DNA of 64,000 nucleotides from Mycobacterium sp. IS-836 (GTDB taxonomy: Bacteria > Actinomycetota > Actinomycetes > Mycobacteriales > Mycobacteriaceae), in NCBI RefSeq assembly GCF_001954275.1, contig NZ_MBEU01000017.1:1-64000 (forward strand), read 5' to 3'. Below, one piece after another: positions 28,957 to 41,205 of the stretch (within the stretch, counting starts at the first letter, position 1; each line of letters begins with the position of its first letter). Position numbers and translations under genes: made by a program. The notes under the pieces were generated by a model, which saw nothing but the letters and a program-made list of their open reading frames with translations, searched no databases and had not been told where the DNA came from.

Positions 28957-30708
28957 ATGCTGACCGAAATCCGCATCGAGTCGCTGGGTGCCATCAGCGT
29001 CGCGGTCGGGGAGTTCGGCCGCGGTCTGACCGTGTTGACCGGCGAGACGGGTACCGGCAAGACGATGGTGGTGACCGGGCTGCACCTGCTCGGCGGAGCC
29101 CGCGCCGACGCCACCCGGGTGCGATCCGGGGCGGACCGCGCTGTTGTCGAAGGCCGTTTCACGACAACCGATTTCGACGACGAGACGGCCGCGCAGCTGG
29201 ACGGCGTGCTGGAATCCTTGGGCGCCGAGCGCGACGAGGATGGCAGCGTGATCGCGCTGCGCTCGGTCAGCCGCGACGGACCGTCGCGGGCGTATCTCGG
29301 CGGTCGCAGCGTGCCCGCGAAGTCGCTTGGCGACTTCACCGCCGAGTTGCTCACCCTGCATGGGCAGAACGACCAGCTGCGCCTGATGCGGCCCGACGAG
29401 CAGCGCGGCGCGCTGGATCGCTTCGCGGCCGCGGGCCCCGCGCTGGAGCGCTATCGCAAGCTGCGCGAGGCGTGGCTGTCGGCGCGACGCGACCTGATCG
29501 AACGCCGCGACCATGCCCGCGAACTCGCGCAAGAGGCCGACCGGCTGAAATTCGCGCTCAACGAGATCGACAGCGTCGACCCGCAACCCGCCGAGGACGA
29601 GGAACTGGTCGCCGACATCCGGCGGCTATCCGAGCTGGACACCCTGCGGGAGGCCGCTGCCGCGGCCCGCGCGGCGTTGTCCGCGGACGACGCGGATGCG
29701 TTCGGCTCTAGCGCCGTCGACAACCTCGGGCGCGCGCGAACCGCGCTCGAATCCGCCGACGATGCCACGCTGCGGGCGCTGGCCGAGCAGATCGGTCAAG
29801 CGCTCACCGTCGTCACGGACGCGGGGCAGGAACTGGGCGACTATCTGGAGCAGCTGCCGGTGGACGCCAGCGCCCTGGAGTCCAAGCTGGCCCGTCAGGC
29901 CCAGCTGCGCACCCTGACCCGCAAGTACGCGGCCGACATCGACGGGGTGCTGCGATGGGCACAGGAATCCCGGGAGCGCTTGGCGCAAATCGACGTCTCC
30001 GAGGAGGGCATCGCCGCGCTGGAACGCCGCGTTGATGAGCTGGCGCGCGAACTATGCGACGCCGCAGTCGATCTCAGCAATCTTCGCCGCAAGGCCGCTA
30101 AGCGGCTGGCCAAAGCGGTGACGGCCGAACTGGCCGGGCTGGCGATGGGCGACGCCGAATTCACCATCGGCGTGACCACCGATGTCGCGTCCGGCGCTGA
30201 CGATCCCGCCACCCTGGCGCTGCCTTCCGGCGAGCTGGCCCGCGCCGGCGGCGATGGGGTCGATGAGGTCGAATTCGGGTTCGCGGCGCACCGCGGCATG
30301 ACCGTGCTGCCGTTGGCGAAGAGCGCGTCCGGCGGCGAGCTGTCCCGGGTGATGCTGGCGCTTGAGGCCGTGCTGGCAGCGTCGGCGGCGGGGACAACCA
30401 TGGTCTTCGACGAGGTCGACGCCGGCGTCGGGGGCCGCGCGGCGGTTCAGATCGGACGACGGCTCGCGCGGCTGGCGCGCACCCATCAGGTCATCGTGGT
30501 GACGCACCTGCCGCAGGTCGCGGCCTACGGCGATGTGCACCTGGTGGTGCATGCCGCCGGGCCGCGGGGGACGAGTGTGGTGCAACGCGTGACCGGCGAC
30601 GATCGGGTGGCCGAGCTGGCGCGGATGCTGGCCGGGCTAGGCGAATCCGACAGCGGCCGCGCCCACGCCCGCGAACTACTGGACGCCGCCCAGAACGACG
30701 AGATCTGA
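28957..30708 (+). CDS. recN: DNA repair protein RecN
   Basis: 583 aa SMC-like ATPase. Walker A TGETGTGKTM is near the N-terminus, followed by long coiled-coil arms (about residues 150-350), then the ABC signature SASGGELSRVMLAL and Walker B MVFDEVDAGVGG. RecN acts in double-strand break repair. Orthologue of Rv1696, downstream of ppnK as in M. tuberculosis. I see no clear SOS (LexA) box in the 24-bp gap, so it is probably expressed from the tlyA-ppnK transcript. Confidence 0.96.
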   Translation: MLTEIRIESLGAISVAVGEFGRGLTVLTGETGTGKTMVVTGLHLLGGARADATRVRSGADRAVVEGRFTTTDFDDETAAQLDGVLESLGAERDEDGSVIALRSVSRDGPSRAYLGGRSVPAKSLGDFTAELLTLHGQNDQLRLMRPDEQRGALDRFAAAGPALERYRKLREAWLSARRDLIERRDHARELAQEADRLKFALNEIDSVDPQPAEDEELVADIRRLSELDTLREAAAAARAALSADDADAFGSSAVDNLGRARTALESADDATLRALAEQIGQALTVVTDAGQELGDYLEQLPVDASALESKLARQAQLRTLTRKYAADIDGVLRWAQESRERLAQIDVSEEGIAALERRVDELARELCDAAVDLSNLRRKAAKRLAKAVTAELAGLAMGDAEFTIGVTTDVASGADDPATLALPSGELARAGGDGVDEVEFGFAAHRGMTVLPLAKSASGGELSRVMLALEAVLAASAAGTTMVFDEVDAGVGGRAAVQIGRRLARLARTHQVIVVTHLPQVAAYGDVHLVVHAAGPRGTSVVQRVTGDDRVAELARMLAGLGESDSGRAHARELLDAAQNDEI

Positions 30709-30833
30709 TTGACCCCCACCGCGAGACCGGATCGGGATCGACCTGTTACAGATGTGACTCTAGATAACTTCTGAGGCTGATGTTACGGCGCGCCTCCTCG
30801 CCTCGGCCGCGCTTCACCGACAGAATCGCCCCC

Positions 30834-32015
30834 ATGAAGATGTCAGGCCTGCTAACTCGTAATGCCTCCCGACCGGGCCTTACCGGCACCGCGCGGGTTG
30901 ACCGCAATATCGACCGACTGCTGCGCAGGGTCTGTCCCGGCGACATCGTGGTGCTCGACGTCCTGGATCTGGACCGCATCACCGCGGACGCCCTCGTTGA
31001 GGCCGACATCGCGGCCGTCGTCAACGCATCCCCGTCCGTCTCGGGCCGCTATCCCAACATGGGCCCCGAGGTGCTGGTCAACAACGGGGTGACGCTGATC
31101 GACGAGACCGGACCCGACATCTTCAAGAAGGTCAAGGACGGGGCCAAGATTCGGCTGTACGAAGGCGGCGTTTACGCCGGCGACCGCAGGCTGATCCGCG
31201 GCACCGAGCGCACCGACCATGACATCGCCGACCTGATGCGGGAGGCCAAGAGCGGGCTGGCCGCCCACCTGGAGGCGTTCGCAGGCAACACAATTGAGTT
31301 CATCAAGAGCGAGAGTCCGCTGTTGATCGACGGCATCGGCATCCCCGATATCGACGTGGACCTGCGTCGCCGGCACGTGGTGATCGTCGCCGACGAGCCG
31401 AGCGCCGAGGATGACCTGCGATCTCTCAAACCGTTCATCAAGGAGTACCAGCCGGTGCTCATCGGCGTCGGTAGCGGCGCAGATGTGTTGCGCAAGGCGG
31501 GATATCGGCCGCAGATCATCGTCGGCGACCCCGAGCAGATCAGCACCGACGCGCTAAAGTGCGGCGCCCATGTGGTGTTGCCCGCCGACGCCGACGGGCA
31601 TGCGCCCGGCCTGGAACGGATTCAGGATCTCGGTGTCGGGGCGATGACGTTTCCGGCCGCGGGCTCGGCTGTCGATCTGGCGCTGCTGCTCGCCGATCAT
31701 CATGGCGCGTCGCTGCTCGTGACGGCCGGCCACACCGCCAACATCGAGACGTTCTTCGATCGCACCCGCACGCAAAGCAACCCGTCGACGTTCCTGACCC
31801 GACTTCGGGTGGGGGAGAAGGTGGTGGACGCCAAGGCGGTTTCCACGCTGTACCGCAGCCACATCTCGGCGGGCGCCATCGCGCTCTTGGCGCTGACGAT
31901 GCTGATCGCCGTCATCGTCGCCCTGTGGGTCTCGCGCACCGACGGCGTGGTGCTGCATTGGATCACCGACTACTGGAACCACTTCACTCTCACCGTGCAG
32001 AGGTGGGTGGCCTAG
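30834..32015 (+). CDS. steA: SteA-like division-associated membrane protein (Rv1697 orthologue)
   Basis: 393 aa from ATG 30834, matching the M. tuberculosis protein start (MKMSxLLxRN). An in-frame upstream start at 30780 is less likely. The cytoplasmic part has a thiamine-pyrophosphokinase-like core (IVGDPEQIS, LPADADGHAPG). A single C-terminal helix (IALLALTMLIAVIVALWV) anchors it. The corynebacterial homologue SteA forms a complex with SteB that controls cell separation. The next gene, mctB, has the matching N-terminal anchor and is related to SteB, so the pair probably works together. Confidence 0.9.
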   Translation: MKMSGLLTRNASRPGLTGTARVDRNIDRLLRRVCPGDIVVLDVLDLDRITADALVEADIAAVVNASPSVSGRYPNMGPEVLVNNGVTLIDETGPDIFKKVKDGAKIRLYEGGVYAGDRRLIRGTERTDHDIADLMREAKSGLAAHLEAFAGNTIEFIKSESPLLIDGIGIPDIDVDLRRRHVVIVADEPSAEDDLRSLKPFIKEYQPVLIGVGSGADVLRKAGYRPQIIVGDPEQISTDALKCGAHVVLPADADGHAPGLERIQDLGVGAMTFPAAGSAVDLALLLADHHGASLLVTAGHTANIETFFDRTRTQSNPSTFLTRLRVGEKVVDAKAVSTLYRSHISAGAIALLALTMLIAVIVALWVSRTDGVVLHWITDYWNHFTLTVQRWVA

Positions 32016-32027
32016 AACGGTGCGCAC

Positions 32028-32972
32028 ATGATCTCGTTACGCCAACATGCATTCTCGCTGGCCGCGGTCTTCCTGGCGTTGGCCGTGGGAGTCGTGCTGG
32101 GTTCGGGATTTCTGTCCGACACTCTGCTGTCCAGCCTGCGTGACGAGAAGCGCGACCTGTTCACACAGATCGGCGGGCTCAACGACCAAAAGAATGTGCT
32201 GAACGAGAAGCTCAGTGCCGCAAACAATTTCGACACCCAGCTGGGCGGCCGGATAGTGCACGACGCGCTCGGCGGCAAGTCGGTGGTCGTCTTCCGCACC
32301 CCCGACGCGCGAGATGACGACGTCGCCGCGGTGTCGAAGATCGTCGGCCAGGCCGGCGGTACGGTCGCCGGCACGGTGTCGCTGACCCAGGAATTCGTCG
32401 ACGCCAACTCCGCGGAGAAGCTCCGCACGGTGGTCAACTCGTCGGTCCTGCCCGCCGGCCAGCAGCTGAGCACCAAGCTCGTCGACCAGGGCTCGCAGGC
32501 TGGCGACCTGTTGGGCATCGCGTTGTTGGTCAACACCAATCCGGCCATCCCACCGGTGGACGACGCGCAGCGGGACACCGTGCTGGCGTCGCTGCGCGAC
32601 ACCGGCTTCATCACGTATCAGCCCAGCGATCACCTGGGCGCCGGGACTGCCGCCCTCGTCGTGACCGGCGGCGGGCTGCCGCAGGACGCCGGCAATCAGG
32701 GCGTCAGCGTCGCCCGGTTCGCCACCGCGCTGGCGCCACACGGCGCCGGCACGCTGCTGGCCGGGCGGGACGGGTCCGCGACGGGCGGCGCCGCGGTCGC
32801 GGTGGCCCGAGCCGATGCCGCCATGGTTTCGGCGATCAGCACCGTCGATGACGTCGATACCGCGCCCGGGCGCATCACCGCGATCCTGGGCCTGCATGAC
32901 CTGATCAACGGCGGCCACGTCGGGCAGTACGGCACCGGTCACGGGGCGACGTCGATCACCGTGCCCCAGTAG
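32028..32972 (+). CDS. mctB: MctB/SteB-family outer-membrane-associated protein
   Basis: 314 aa. One N-terminal helix (FSLAAVFLALAVGVVLGSGF), then a coiled coil (about 35-60) and an extracytoplasmic domain. Orthologue of Rv1698, described as a copper-efflux related channel protein (MctB); corynebacterial relatives (SteB) bind SteA. Both roles are family knowledge, and no Cys/His copper site stands out here. It follows steA by 12 bp. Confidence 0.93.
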   Translation: MISLRQHAFSLAAVFLALAVGVVLGSGFLSDTLLSSLRDEKRDLFTQIGGLNDQKNVLNEKLSAANNFDTQLGGRIVHDALGGKSVVVFRTPDARDDDVAAVSKIVGQAGGTVAGTVSLTQEFVDANSAEKLRTVVNSSVLPAGQQLSTKLVDQGSQAGDLLGIALLVNTNPAIPPVDDAQRDTVLASLRDTGFITYQPSDHLGAGTAALVVTGGGLPQDAGNQGVSVARFATALAPHGAGTLLAGRDGSATGGAAVAVARADAAMVSAISTVDDVDTAPGRITAILGLHDLINGGHVGQYGTGHGATSITVPQ

Positions 32973-33034
32973 TCACTCAGCAGCCGCTCCGCACGCCGGG
33001 CGTGTTCCCCGCGGCGCGGCACGGTGGATGTTAG

Positions 33035-35479
<2,445 letters not shown>

Positions 35480-35483
<4 letters not shown>

Positions 35484-36421
35484 CGGCGCCGGCGCTGGAG
35501 AGTCAAATGCAGGGCTACCTCGATCACCTGACGATCGAGCGGGGCGTGGCGCCCAACACGCTCAGCTCCTATCGACGCGACCTGCGCCGGTACTCAAAAC
35601 ACCTGTCGGACCGAGGAATTCACGATCTGGCAAAAGTCGGCGAGGACGACGTCAGCGAGTTCCTGGTGGCGCTGCGGCGCGGCGACCCCGATTCCGGGAC
35701 GGCGGCGCTGTCCGCGGTGTCGGCCGCGCGGGCGCTGATCGCGGTGCGCGGTTTGCATCGCTTCGCCGCCGCCGAAGGGCTGGCCGAGCTCGACGTGGCG
35801 CGGGCGGTCCGGCCGCCGACGCCGGGCCGCCGGCTGCCGAAAAGCCTGACCATCGATCAGGTGCTGGCGCTGCTCGAGGCCGCCGGCGGCGAGAGCCCGG
35901 CCGACGGTCCGCTGACGCTGCGCAACCGCGCGCTGCTGGAGCTGTTGTACTCCACCGGATCACGGATCTCCGAAGCCGTCGGCCTCGACGTCGACGACAT
36001 CGACACCCAGGCCAGGTCGGTGTTGTTGCGCGGCAAGGGCGGCAAGCAGCGGTTGGTGCCGGTCGGGCGTCCCGCCGTGCAGGCGCTGGACGCCTACCTG
36101 GTGCGGGGGCGCCCTGAGCTGGCTCGCCGCGGCCGGGGGACGGCGGCCATTTTCCTCAACGTGCGCGGCGGCCGGCTGTCGCGGCAGAGCGCATGGCAGG
36201 TGCTGCAGGACGCGGCCGAGCGCGCCGGGATCACCTCGGGTGTGTCGCCGCACATGCTGCGGCATTCCTTCGCCACCCATCTGCTCGAGGGCGGCGCCGA
36301 CGTTCGCGTGGTGCAGGAGCTGCTCGGCCACGCCTCGGTGACGACGACACAGATCTACACGCTGGTCACCGTGCACGCGCTGCGCGAGGTGTGGGCCGGC
36401 GCGCACCCGCGCGCGCAATAA
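35480..36421 (+). CDS. xerD: Tyrosine recombinase XerD
   Basis: 313 aa. The N-terminal core-binding domain ([20 protein letters not shown]) precedes the catalytic domain with Arg (STGSRISEA), Lys (RGKGGKQR), HxxR (MLRHSFATH), His/Gly ([11 protein letters not shown]) and the nucleophile Tyr (QIYT). XerD with XerC resolves chromosome dimers at dif before division. Orthologue of Rv1701, so this is the housekeeping recombinase and not a mobile-element integrase. Confidence 0.96.
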
Positions 36422-36432
36422 CCCGCGCGGAT

Positions 36433-37185
36433 TTAGGCCAGGAGCTCCGATTCCAGCACCAGGTCGGAGACCATGGACTGGTATTCGAGGTGCGCCTTGT
36501 GCTCGACGGTGTTCCACTGCGTGCCCTGCCGCTGGCGCATGTACTCGCGGTATTTCGGTGCGCCCGGCACTCTGACGTTGTCGGCGACCACGATCGAGCC
36601 CGGATGCAGCCAGCCCCGGTCCAGGATGCTCTTCAGGTCGTTCAGGTAGGCGTTCTTGTCGTGGTCGAGGAAGACGAAATCGAGTGCGCCAGAAGCGAAT
36701 CCATATTCGTTGGCCAGCCTGTCGAGGGTGCGCCGGCCGTCGCCGATGGTGCCGACGACACAGGTGACCCGGTCGGCGACGCCGGCGTGTTCCCAGATCT
36801 GGCGGGCGTTGATGGCGTTGGCCTCGGCGAGTTCGACGGAGTACACCCGGGCGCTGGGTGCGGCCCTGGCGATCCGCAGCGCCCCGTAGCCGCAGTAGGT
36901 GCCCAGCTCCAGCGCGAGCGCGGCATTGGCGCGACGCACGGCGGCGTCCAGCAGCAGCCCCTTCTCGTCGCCGACGTTGATCAGCATCGACTTCTCGTAG
37001 GCGAACTTGTCGATGGTCGCCAGCACGTCGTCGATGTCGCCGGCCCGTGCGTTCTTCAGGACGTACTCCACCGCGGCGGCCTCGCGGCCGTCACCGATCT
37101 GGCCCGTGGTGGTGATGTTGCGCGTCCCGGCGGCCATTCGCCAGACCGACCATCGCAGCAGCGGTATGCGTCGCTTGAGATCCAT
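36433..37185 (-). CDS. O-methyltransferase, catechol type (Rv1703c orthologue)
   Basis: 250 aa class I SAM methyltransferase. The SAM motif is [14 protein letters not shown], acidic ribose contact [10 protein letters not shown], and metal site residues in [11 protein letters not shown] and [10 protein letters not shown] match catechol O-methyltransferases. M. tuberculosis Rv1703c is a metal-dependent COMT-like enzyme. It is the only minus-strand gene between xerD and parA; several M. tuberculosis genes from this interval (Rv1702c, Rv1704c-Rv1707) are absent here. Confidence 0.92.
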   Translation of the reverse strand: MDLKRRIPLLRWSVWRMAAGTRNITTTGQIGDGREAAAVEYVLKNARAGDIDDVLATIDKFAYEKSMLINVGDEKGLLLDAAVRRANAALALELGTYCGYGALRIARAAPSARVYSVELAEANAINARQIWEHAGVADRVTCVVGTIGDGRRTLDRLANEYGFASGALDFVFLDHDKNAYLNDLKSILDRGWLHPGSIVVADNVRVPGAPKYREYMRQRQGTQWNTVEHKAHLEYQSMVSDLVLESELLA

Positions 37186-37386
37186 GGGGATCCACGATAG
37201 TGGCGCCCGCCCGATGGCCGGCCAATGTTGCTGGTGTGACTAGTGTTAACGCTGCGCGCTATTGTGCCCATTACCAGGGATATTCGGCCATATTCGCTGG
37301 TTATATCGCCCGCGGGTCGCCCGGTTTCTGCGCGCCAACCCATTAGACTCTGCTGCGATGTTCACCTCCCGAACACTCGACCGGCG

Positions 37387-38250
37387 ATGACCGATCCGTC
37401 CGACAGCGATATCGCTATCGGCCTGACCGGGCGTCCGCCGCGGTCGATCCCGGAGCCGCAGCCGCGCACCTCGCACGGCCCGGCCAAGGTCGTCGCGATG
37501 TGCAACCAGAAGGGCGGTGTCGGGAAAACCACGTCGACGATCAACCTGGGCGCCGCGCTCGCCGAGTACGGCAGGCGGGTGCTGCTGGTCGACATGGATC
37601 CGCAGGGCGCGCTGTCGGCGGGGCTCGGCGTCCCGCACTACGAGCTGGAAAAGACCATTCACAACGTGCTGGTGGAGCCGCGGGTGTCGATCGACGACGT
37701 GCTGCTGTCCACCCGGATCAAGCACATGGACCTGGTGCCCAGCAATATCGACCTGTCGGCGGCCGAGATCCAGCTCGTCAACGAGGTGGGCCGCGAGCAG
37801 ACTCTGGGCCGGGCGCTGCATCCGGTGCTGGACCGCTACGACTATGTGCTGATCGACTGCCAGCCGTCGCTGGGGCTGCTCACCGTCAACGGCCTGGCCT
37901 GTTCGGATGGCGTGGTGATCCCCACCGAGTGCGAGTTCTTCTCGCTGCGCGGGCTGGCCTTGCTAACCGATACCGTCGACAAGGTGCGCGACCGACTCAA
38001 CCCCAAGCTGGAAATCAGCGGCATCCTGCTCACCCGCTACGACCCGCGTACCGTCAACGCGCGCGAGGTGATGGCCCGCGTCGTCGAGCGATTCGGCGAC
38101 CTGGTGTTCGACACGGTGATCACCCGCACCGTGCGGTTCCCGGAAACGAGCGTGGCGGGCGAACCCATCACCACCTGGGCGCCGAAGTCGACGGGCGCCC
38201 AGGCCTACCGCGCCCTGGCCCGCGAGTTCATCGACCGATTTGGCGCGTGA
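37387..38250 (+). CDS. parA: ParA/Soj-family ATPase (Rv1708 orthologue)
   Basis: 287 aa from ATG 37387. The M. tuberculosis annotation is longer, and the frame is open upstream to 37243. The deviant Walker A is CNQKGGVGKTTS, motif A' VDMDPQGALS and Walker B VLIDCQPSLG. This is a chromosomal ParA-like ATPase placed with the condensin genes, separate from the origin-linked parAB. Its stop overlaps the scpA start (GTGA), so it is coupled to segregation functions. No Shine-Dalgarno precedes the ATG. Confidence 0.93.
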   Translation: MTDPSDSDIAIGLTGRPPRSIPEPQPRTSHGPAKVVAMCNQKGGVGKTTSTINLGAALAEYGRRVLLVDMDPQGALSAGLGVPHYELEKTIHNVLVEPRVSIDDVLLSTRIKHMDLVPSNIDLSAAEIQLVNEVGREQTLGRALHPVLDRYDYVLIDCQPSLGLLTVNGLACSDGVVIPTECEFFSLRGLALLTDTVDKVRDRLNPKLEISGILLTRYDPRTVNAREVMARVVERFGDLVFDTVITRTVRFPETSVAGEPITTWAPKSTGAQAYRALAREFIDRFGA

Positions 38251-39074
38251 ACGACACCGCAAATGGTGAGGCGCCACCGCAGAACGGCTACGCGGCTGGT
38301 TTCCAAGTCCGCCTGACCAACTTCGAGGGGCCGTTCGATCTGCTGCTGCAGCTGATCTTCGCCCACCGGCTCGACGTGACCGAGGTGGCGCTGCATCAGG
38401 TCACCGATGACTTCATCGCCTACACCCGGGCGATCGGTTCGCAGCTGGAGCTGGAGGAGACGACGGCCTTCCTGGTGGTTGCCGCGACGCTCCTCGATCT
38501 CAAGGCGGCCCGGCTGCTGCCGGCCGGACAGATCGACGACGAAGAGGACCTGGCGCTGCTGGAAGTCCGCGACCTGCTGTTCGCCCGGCTGCTGCAGTAC
38601 CGCGCGTTCAAGCACGTTGCGGAGATGTTCGCCGAGCTGGAGGCCACCGCGCTGCGCAGCTATCCGCGGGCGGTGTCGCTGGAGGACCGGTTCACCGAAC
38701 TGCTGCCCGAGGTGATGCTCGGCGTCGATGCCGAGCGGTTCGCCGAGATCGCCGCCGTCGCGTTCACCCCGCGGCCGGTGCCGACGGTGGCCACCGAGCA
38801 CCTGCACGAGCTGCAAATCTCGGTGCCCGAGCAGGCGCAAAAACTGCTGAGCATGCTCGAGGCGCGGGGCACTGGTCACTGGGCGACGTTTTCCGAGCTG
38901 GTCGCCGACTGTCAGGCGCCGATGGAGGTGGTGGGGCGCTTCCTGGCGCTCCTCGAACTGTATCGGTCCCGGGCGGTAGCATTCGACCAGTCAGAGCCGC
39001 TTGGCGTGCTCCAGATTTCATGGACCGGCGAACGTCCGGCCGGCGAAGCCCTGGTGGAAGTGCGGGACGAATAG
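38247..39074 (+). CDS. scpA: Segregation and condensation protein ScpA
   Basis: 275 aa, GTG 38247 overlapping the parA stop. The conserved kleisin N-terminus reads VRLTNFEGPFDLLLQLI, followed by the Asp/Glu-rich middle and a C-terminal winged helix (FLALLELYRSRAV). ScpA bridges SMC heads and binds ScpB. Orthologue of Rv1709. No gap separates it from scpB. Confidence 0.96.
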   Translation: MNDTANGEAPPQNGYAAGFQVRLTNFEGPFDLLLQLIFAHRLDVTEVALHQVTDDFIAYTRAIGSQLELEETTAFLVVAATLLDLKAARLLPAGQIDDEEDLALLEVRDLLFARLLQYRAFKHVAEMFAELEATALRSYPRAVSLEDRFTELLPEVMLGVDAERFAEIAAVAFTPRPVPTVATEHLHELQISVPEQAQKLLSMLEARGTGHWATFSELVADCQAPMEVVGRFLALLELYRSRAVAFDQSEPLGVLQISWTGERPAGEALVEVRDE

Positions 39075-39770
39075 GTGACTGAAGAGCTGCCCGAGATCGA
39101 CCTCGGCTACGGCATCCCCGAGATAGCCGAGGCGGCGCCGATGGACGCCGAGGAACTCGGCTCCGTGCTGGAGGCGCTGCTGCTGGTCGTCGACACCCCT
39201 GTCACCGTCGAGGCGCTGGCCGCCGCCACCCAGCAGCCCGTCTACCGCATCGCCGCGAAGCTGCAGCAGATGGCCGACGAATTGACCGAGCGCGAGAGCG
39301 GCATCGACTTGCGGAAAACCAGCGAGGGCTGGCGGATGTACACCCGGGCGCGCTACGCGCCCTACGTGGAGAAGCTGCTGCTGGACGGCGCCCGCTCCAA
39401 ACTCACCCGGGCCGCGCTGGAGACGCTGGCCGTGGTGGCGTATCGCCAGCCCGTCACGCGGGCGCGGGTGAGCGCGGTGCGCGGCGTGAATGTCGACGCC
39501 GTCATGCGCACCCTGCTGGCGCGCGGCCTGATCACCGAGGCGGGCGTCGACGACGACACCGGCGCGACGACGTTCGCCACCACCGAGCTCTTCCTGGAAC
39601 GCCTCGGGCTGACGTCGCTGGCCGACCTTCCCGATATCGCGCCGCTGCTGCCGGATGTGGACACCATCGAGGACCTCAGCGAATCACTGGACAGCGAGCC
39701 ACGTTTCATCAAGCTCGCGGGCGGACAGGCACCCGAGCAGTCACTGTCATTCGACGTGGATCGGGATTGA
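39075..39770 (+). CDS. scpB: Segregation and condensation protein ScpB
   Basis: 231 aa, GTG 39075 directly after the scpA stop. Two winged-helix modules are visible (ELGSVLEALLLVV near the start, ALETLAVVAYRQPVTRARVS in the second) with the family motif RGVNVDAVMRTLLARGLI. The protein forms the SMC-ScpA-ScpB complex for chromosome compaction. Orthologue of Rv1710. Confidence 0.96.
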   Translation: MTEELPEIDLGYGIPEIAEAAPMDAEELGSVLEALLLVVDTPVTVEALAAATQQPVYRIAAKLQQMADELTERESGIDLRKTSEGWRMYTRARYAPYVEKLLLDGARSKLTRAALETLAVVAYRQPVTRARVSAVRGVNVDAVMRTLLARGLITEAGVDDDTGATTFATTELFLERLGLTSLADLPDIAPLLPDVDTIEDLSESLDSEPRFIKLAGGQAPEQSLSFDVDRD

Positions 39771-40522
39771 TGGTCCAGCCGGAGGAGCCCCGGGGAACGC
39801 GTCTACAAAAAGTGTTGTCCCAGGCCGGGGTCGCGTCGCGGCGGGCCGCGGAGAAGTTGATCATCGACGGGCGGGTCGAGGTGGACGGGCAGGTGGTGAC
39901 CGAGTTGGGCACCCGGGTCGACCCTGACGTTTCGGTGATTCGCGTCGACGGTGCCCGGGTGGTCCTCGACGACTCGATGGTGTACCTGGCGCTGAACAAG
40001 CCGCGCGGCATGCACTCGACGATGTCCGACGATCGCGGCCGGCCCTGCATCGGCGACCTGGTCGAGCGCAAGGTGCGCGGCACCAAGAATCTCTTTCACG
40101 TCGGGCGGTTGGACGCCGACACCGAGGGGCTGATCCTGCTCACCAACGACGGCGAGCTGGCGCACCGGTTGATGCATCCGTCCCACGAGGTGCCCAAGAC
40201 GTACCTGGCGACGGTGACGGGTTCGGTCCCGCGCGGGCTCGGCAAGAGGCTGCGCGCCGGCATCGAATTGGAGGACGGCGTCGCACGCGTCGACGATTTC
40301 GGCGTGGTGGACGCCATCCCGGGAAAGTCGTTGGTGCGGTTGACGTTACACGAAGGCCGGAACCGCATTGTGCGCCGGCTGTTGGGGGCCGCGGGCTTCC
40401 CGGTGGAATCGTTGGTGCGCACCGATATCGGCGCGGTGTCGCTGGGCAAGCAGCGCCCGGGCAGCATCCGCGCTTTGCGGCTCGACGAGATCGGGCAACT
40501 GTACAAAGCGGTGGGCCTGTGA
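39770..40522 (+). CDS. rRNA pseudouridine synthase, RsuA/RluB type (Rv1711 orthologue)
   Basis: 250 aa, ATG 39770 sharing one base with the scpB stop. An N-terminal S4 domain ([20 protein letters not shown]) precedes the catalytic domain with Asp in [17 protein letters not shown]. Members isomerise specific uridines in rRNA. This gene between scpB and cmk is conserved in many bacteria. Which uridine is modified cannot be told. Confidence 0.94.
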   Translation: MVQPEEPRGTRLQKVLSQAGVASRRAAEKLIIDGRVEVDGQVVTELGTRVDPDVSVIRVDGARVVLDDSMVYLALNKPRGMHSTMSDDRGRPCIGDLVERKVRGTKNLFHVGRLDADTEGLILLTNDGELAHRLMHPSHEVPKTYLATVTGSVPRGLGKRLRAGIELEDGVARVDDFGVVDAIPGKSLVRLTLHEGRNRIVRRLLGAAGFPVESLVRTDIGAVSLGKQRPGSIRALRLDEIGQLYKAVGL

Positions 40523-41205
40523 GCGCGGACGTCGTCGTCGCGATCGACGGGCCCGCAGGAACCGGAAAATCCTCGGTGTCAAGGAGATTGGCCCGCGCGT
40601 TGGGTGCGCGCTATCTGGATACCGGCGCGATGTATCGAATCGTGACGCTGGCGGTGCTGCGCGCCGGGGTCGAGCCGACGGATGCCGACGCCGTCGGAGA
40701 GATCGCCTCTCAGGTGCAGTTGTCGGTGAGCTACGACCCCGAAAGCATCACGTGTTACCTTGACGGAGAAGATGTTTCGACCGAAATCCGCGGTGACGAG
40801 GTAACCGGAGCGGTTTCGGCGGTGTCGTCGGTTCCCGCGGTGCGCACCCGGCTCGTCGAGCTGCAGCGGGCCATGGCCGGCGGTCCGGGCAACGTCGTCG
40901 TCGAGGGCCGAGACATCGGGACGGTGGTGTTGCCCGACGCGCCGGTGAAGATCTTCCTGACCGCCTCGGCCGAAACCCGCGCCCGGCGCCGCAACGACCA
41001 GAACGTCGCGGCGGGCCTGGCCGACGACTACGAGGGTGTTTTGGCGGACGTCCGGCGCCGCGATCACCTGGATTCCACCCGGGCGGTGTCGCCGCTGCGC
41101 GCCGCCCCGGATGCGCTGATCGTCGACACCAGCGACATGACCGAGGCGCAGGTGATCGCGCATCTGCTGGAGTTGGTCAAGCAGCGAAGCGGGGCAGTGC
41201 GGTGA
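40519..41205 (+). CDS. cmk: Cytidylate kinase
   Basis: 228 aa, GTG 40519. The P-loop is [17 protein letters not shown], and the CMP-binding block is [10 protein letters not shown]. Further motifs are [13 protein letters not shown] and the Arg-rich lid ([10 protein letters not shown]). It phosphorylates CMP and dCMP. Orthologue of Rv1712. It overlaps its neighbours by 4 bp at each end. Confidence 0.96.
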   Translation: MSADVVVAIDGPAGTGKSSVSRRLARALGARYLDTGAMYRIVTLAVLRAGVEPTDADAVGEIASQVQLSVSYDPESITCYLDGEDVSTEIRGDEVTGAVSAVSSVPAVRTRLVELQRAMAGGPGNVVVEGRDIGTVVLPDAPVKIFLTASAETRARRRNDQNVAAGLADDYEGVLADVRRRDHLDSTRAVSPLRAAPDALIVDTSDMTEAQVIAHLLELVKQRSGAVR

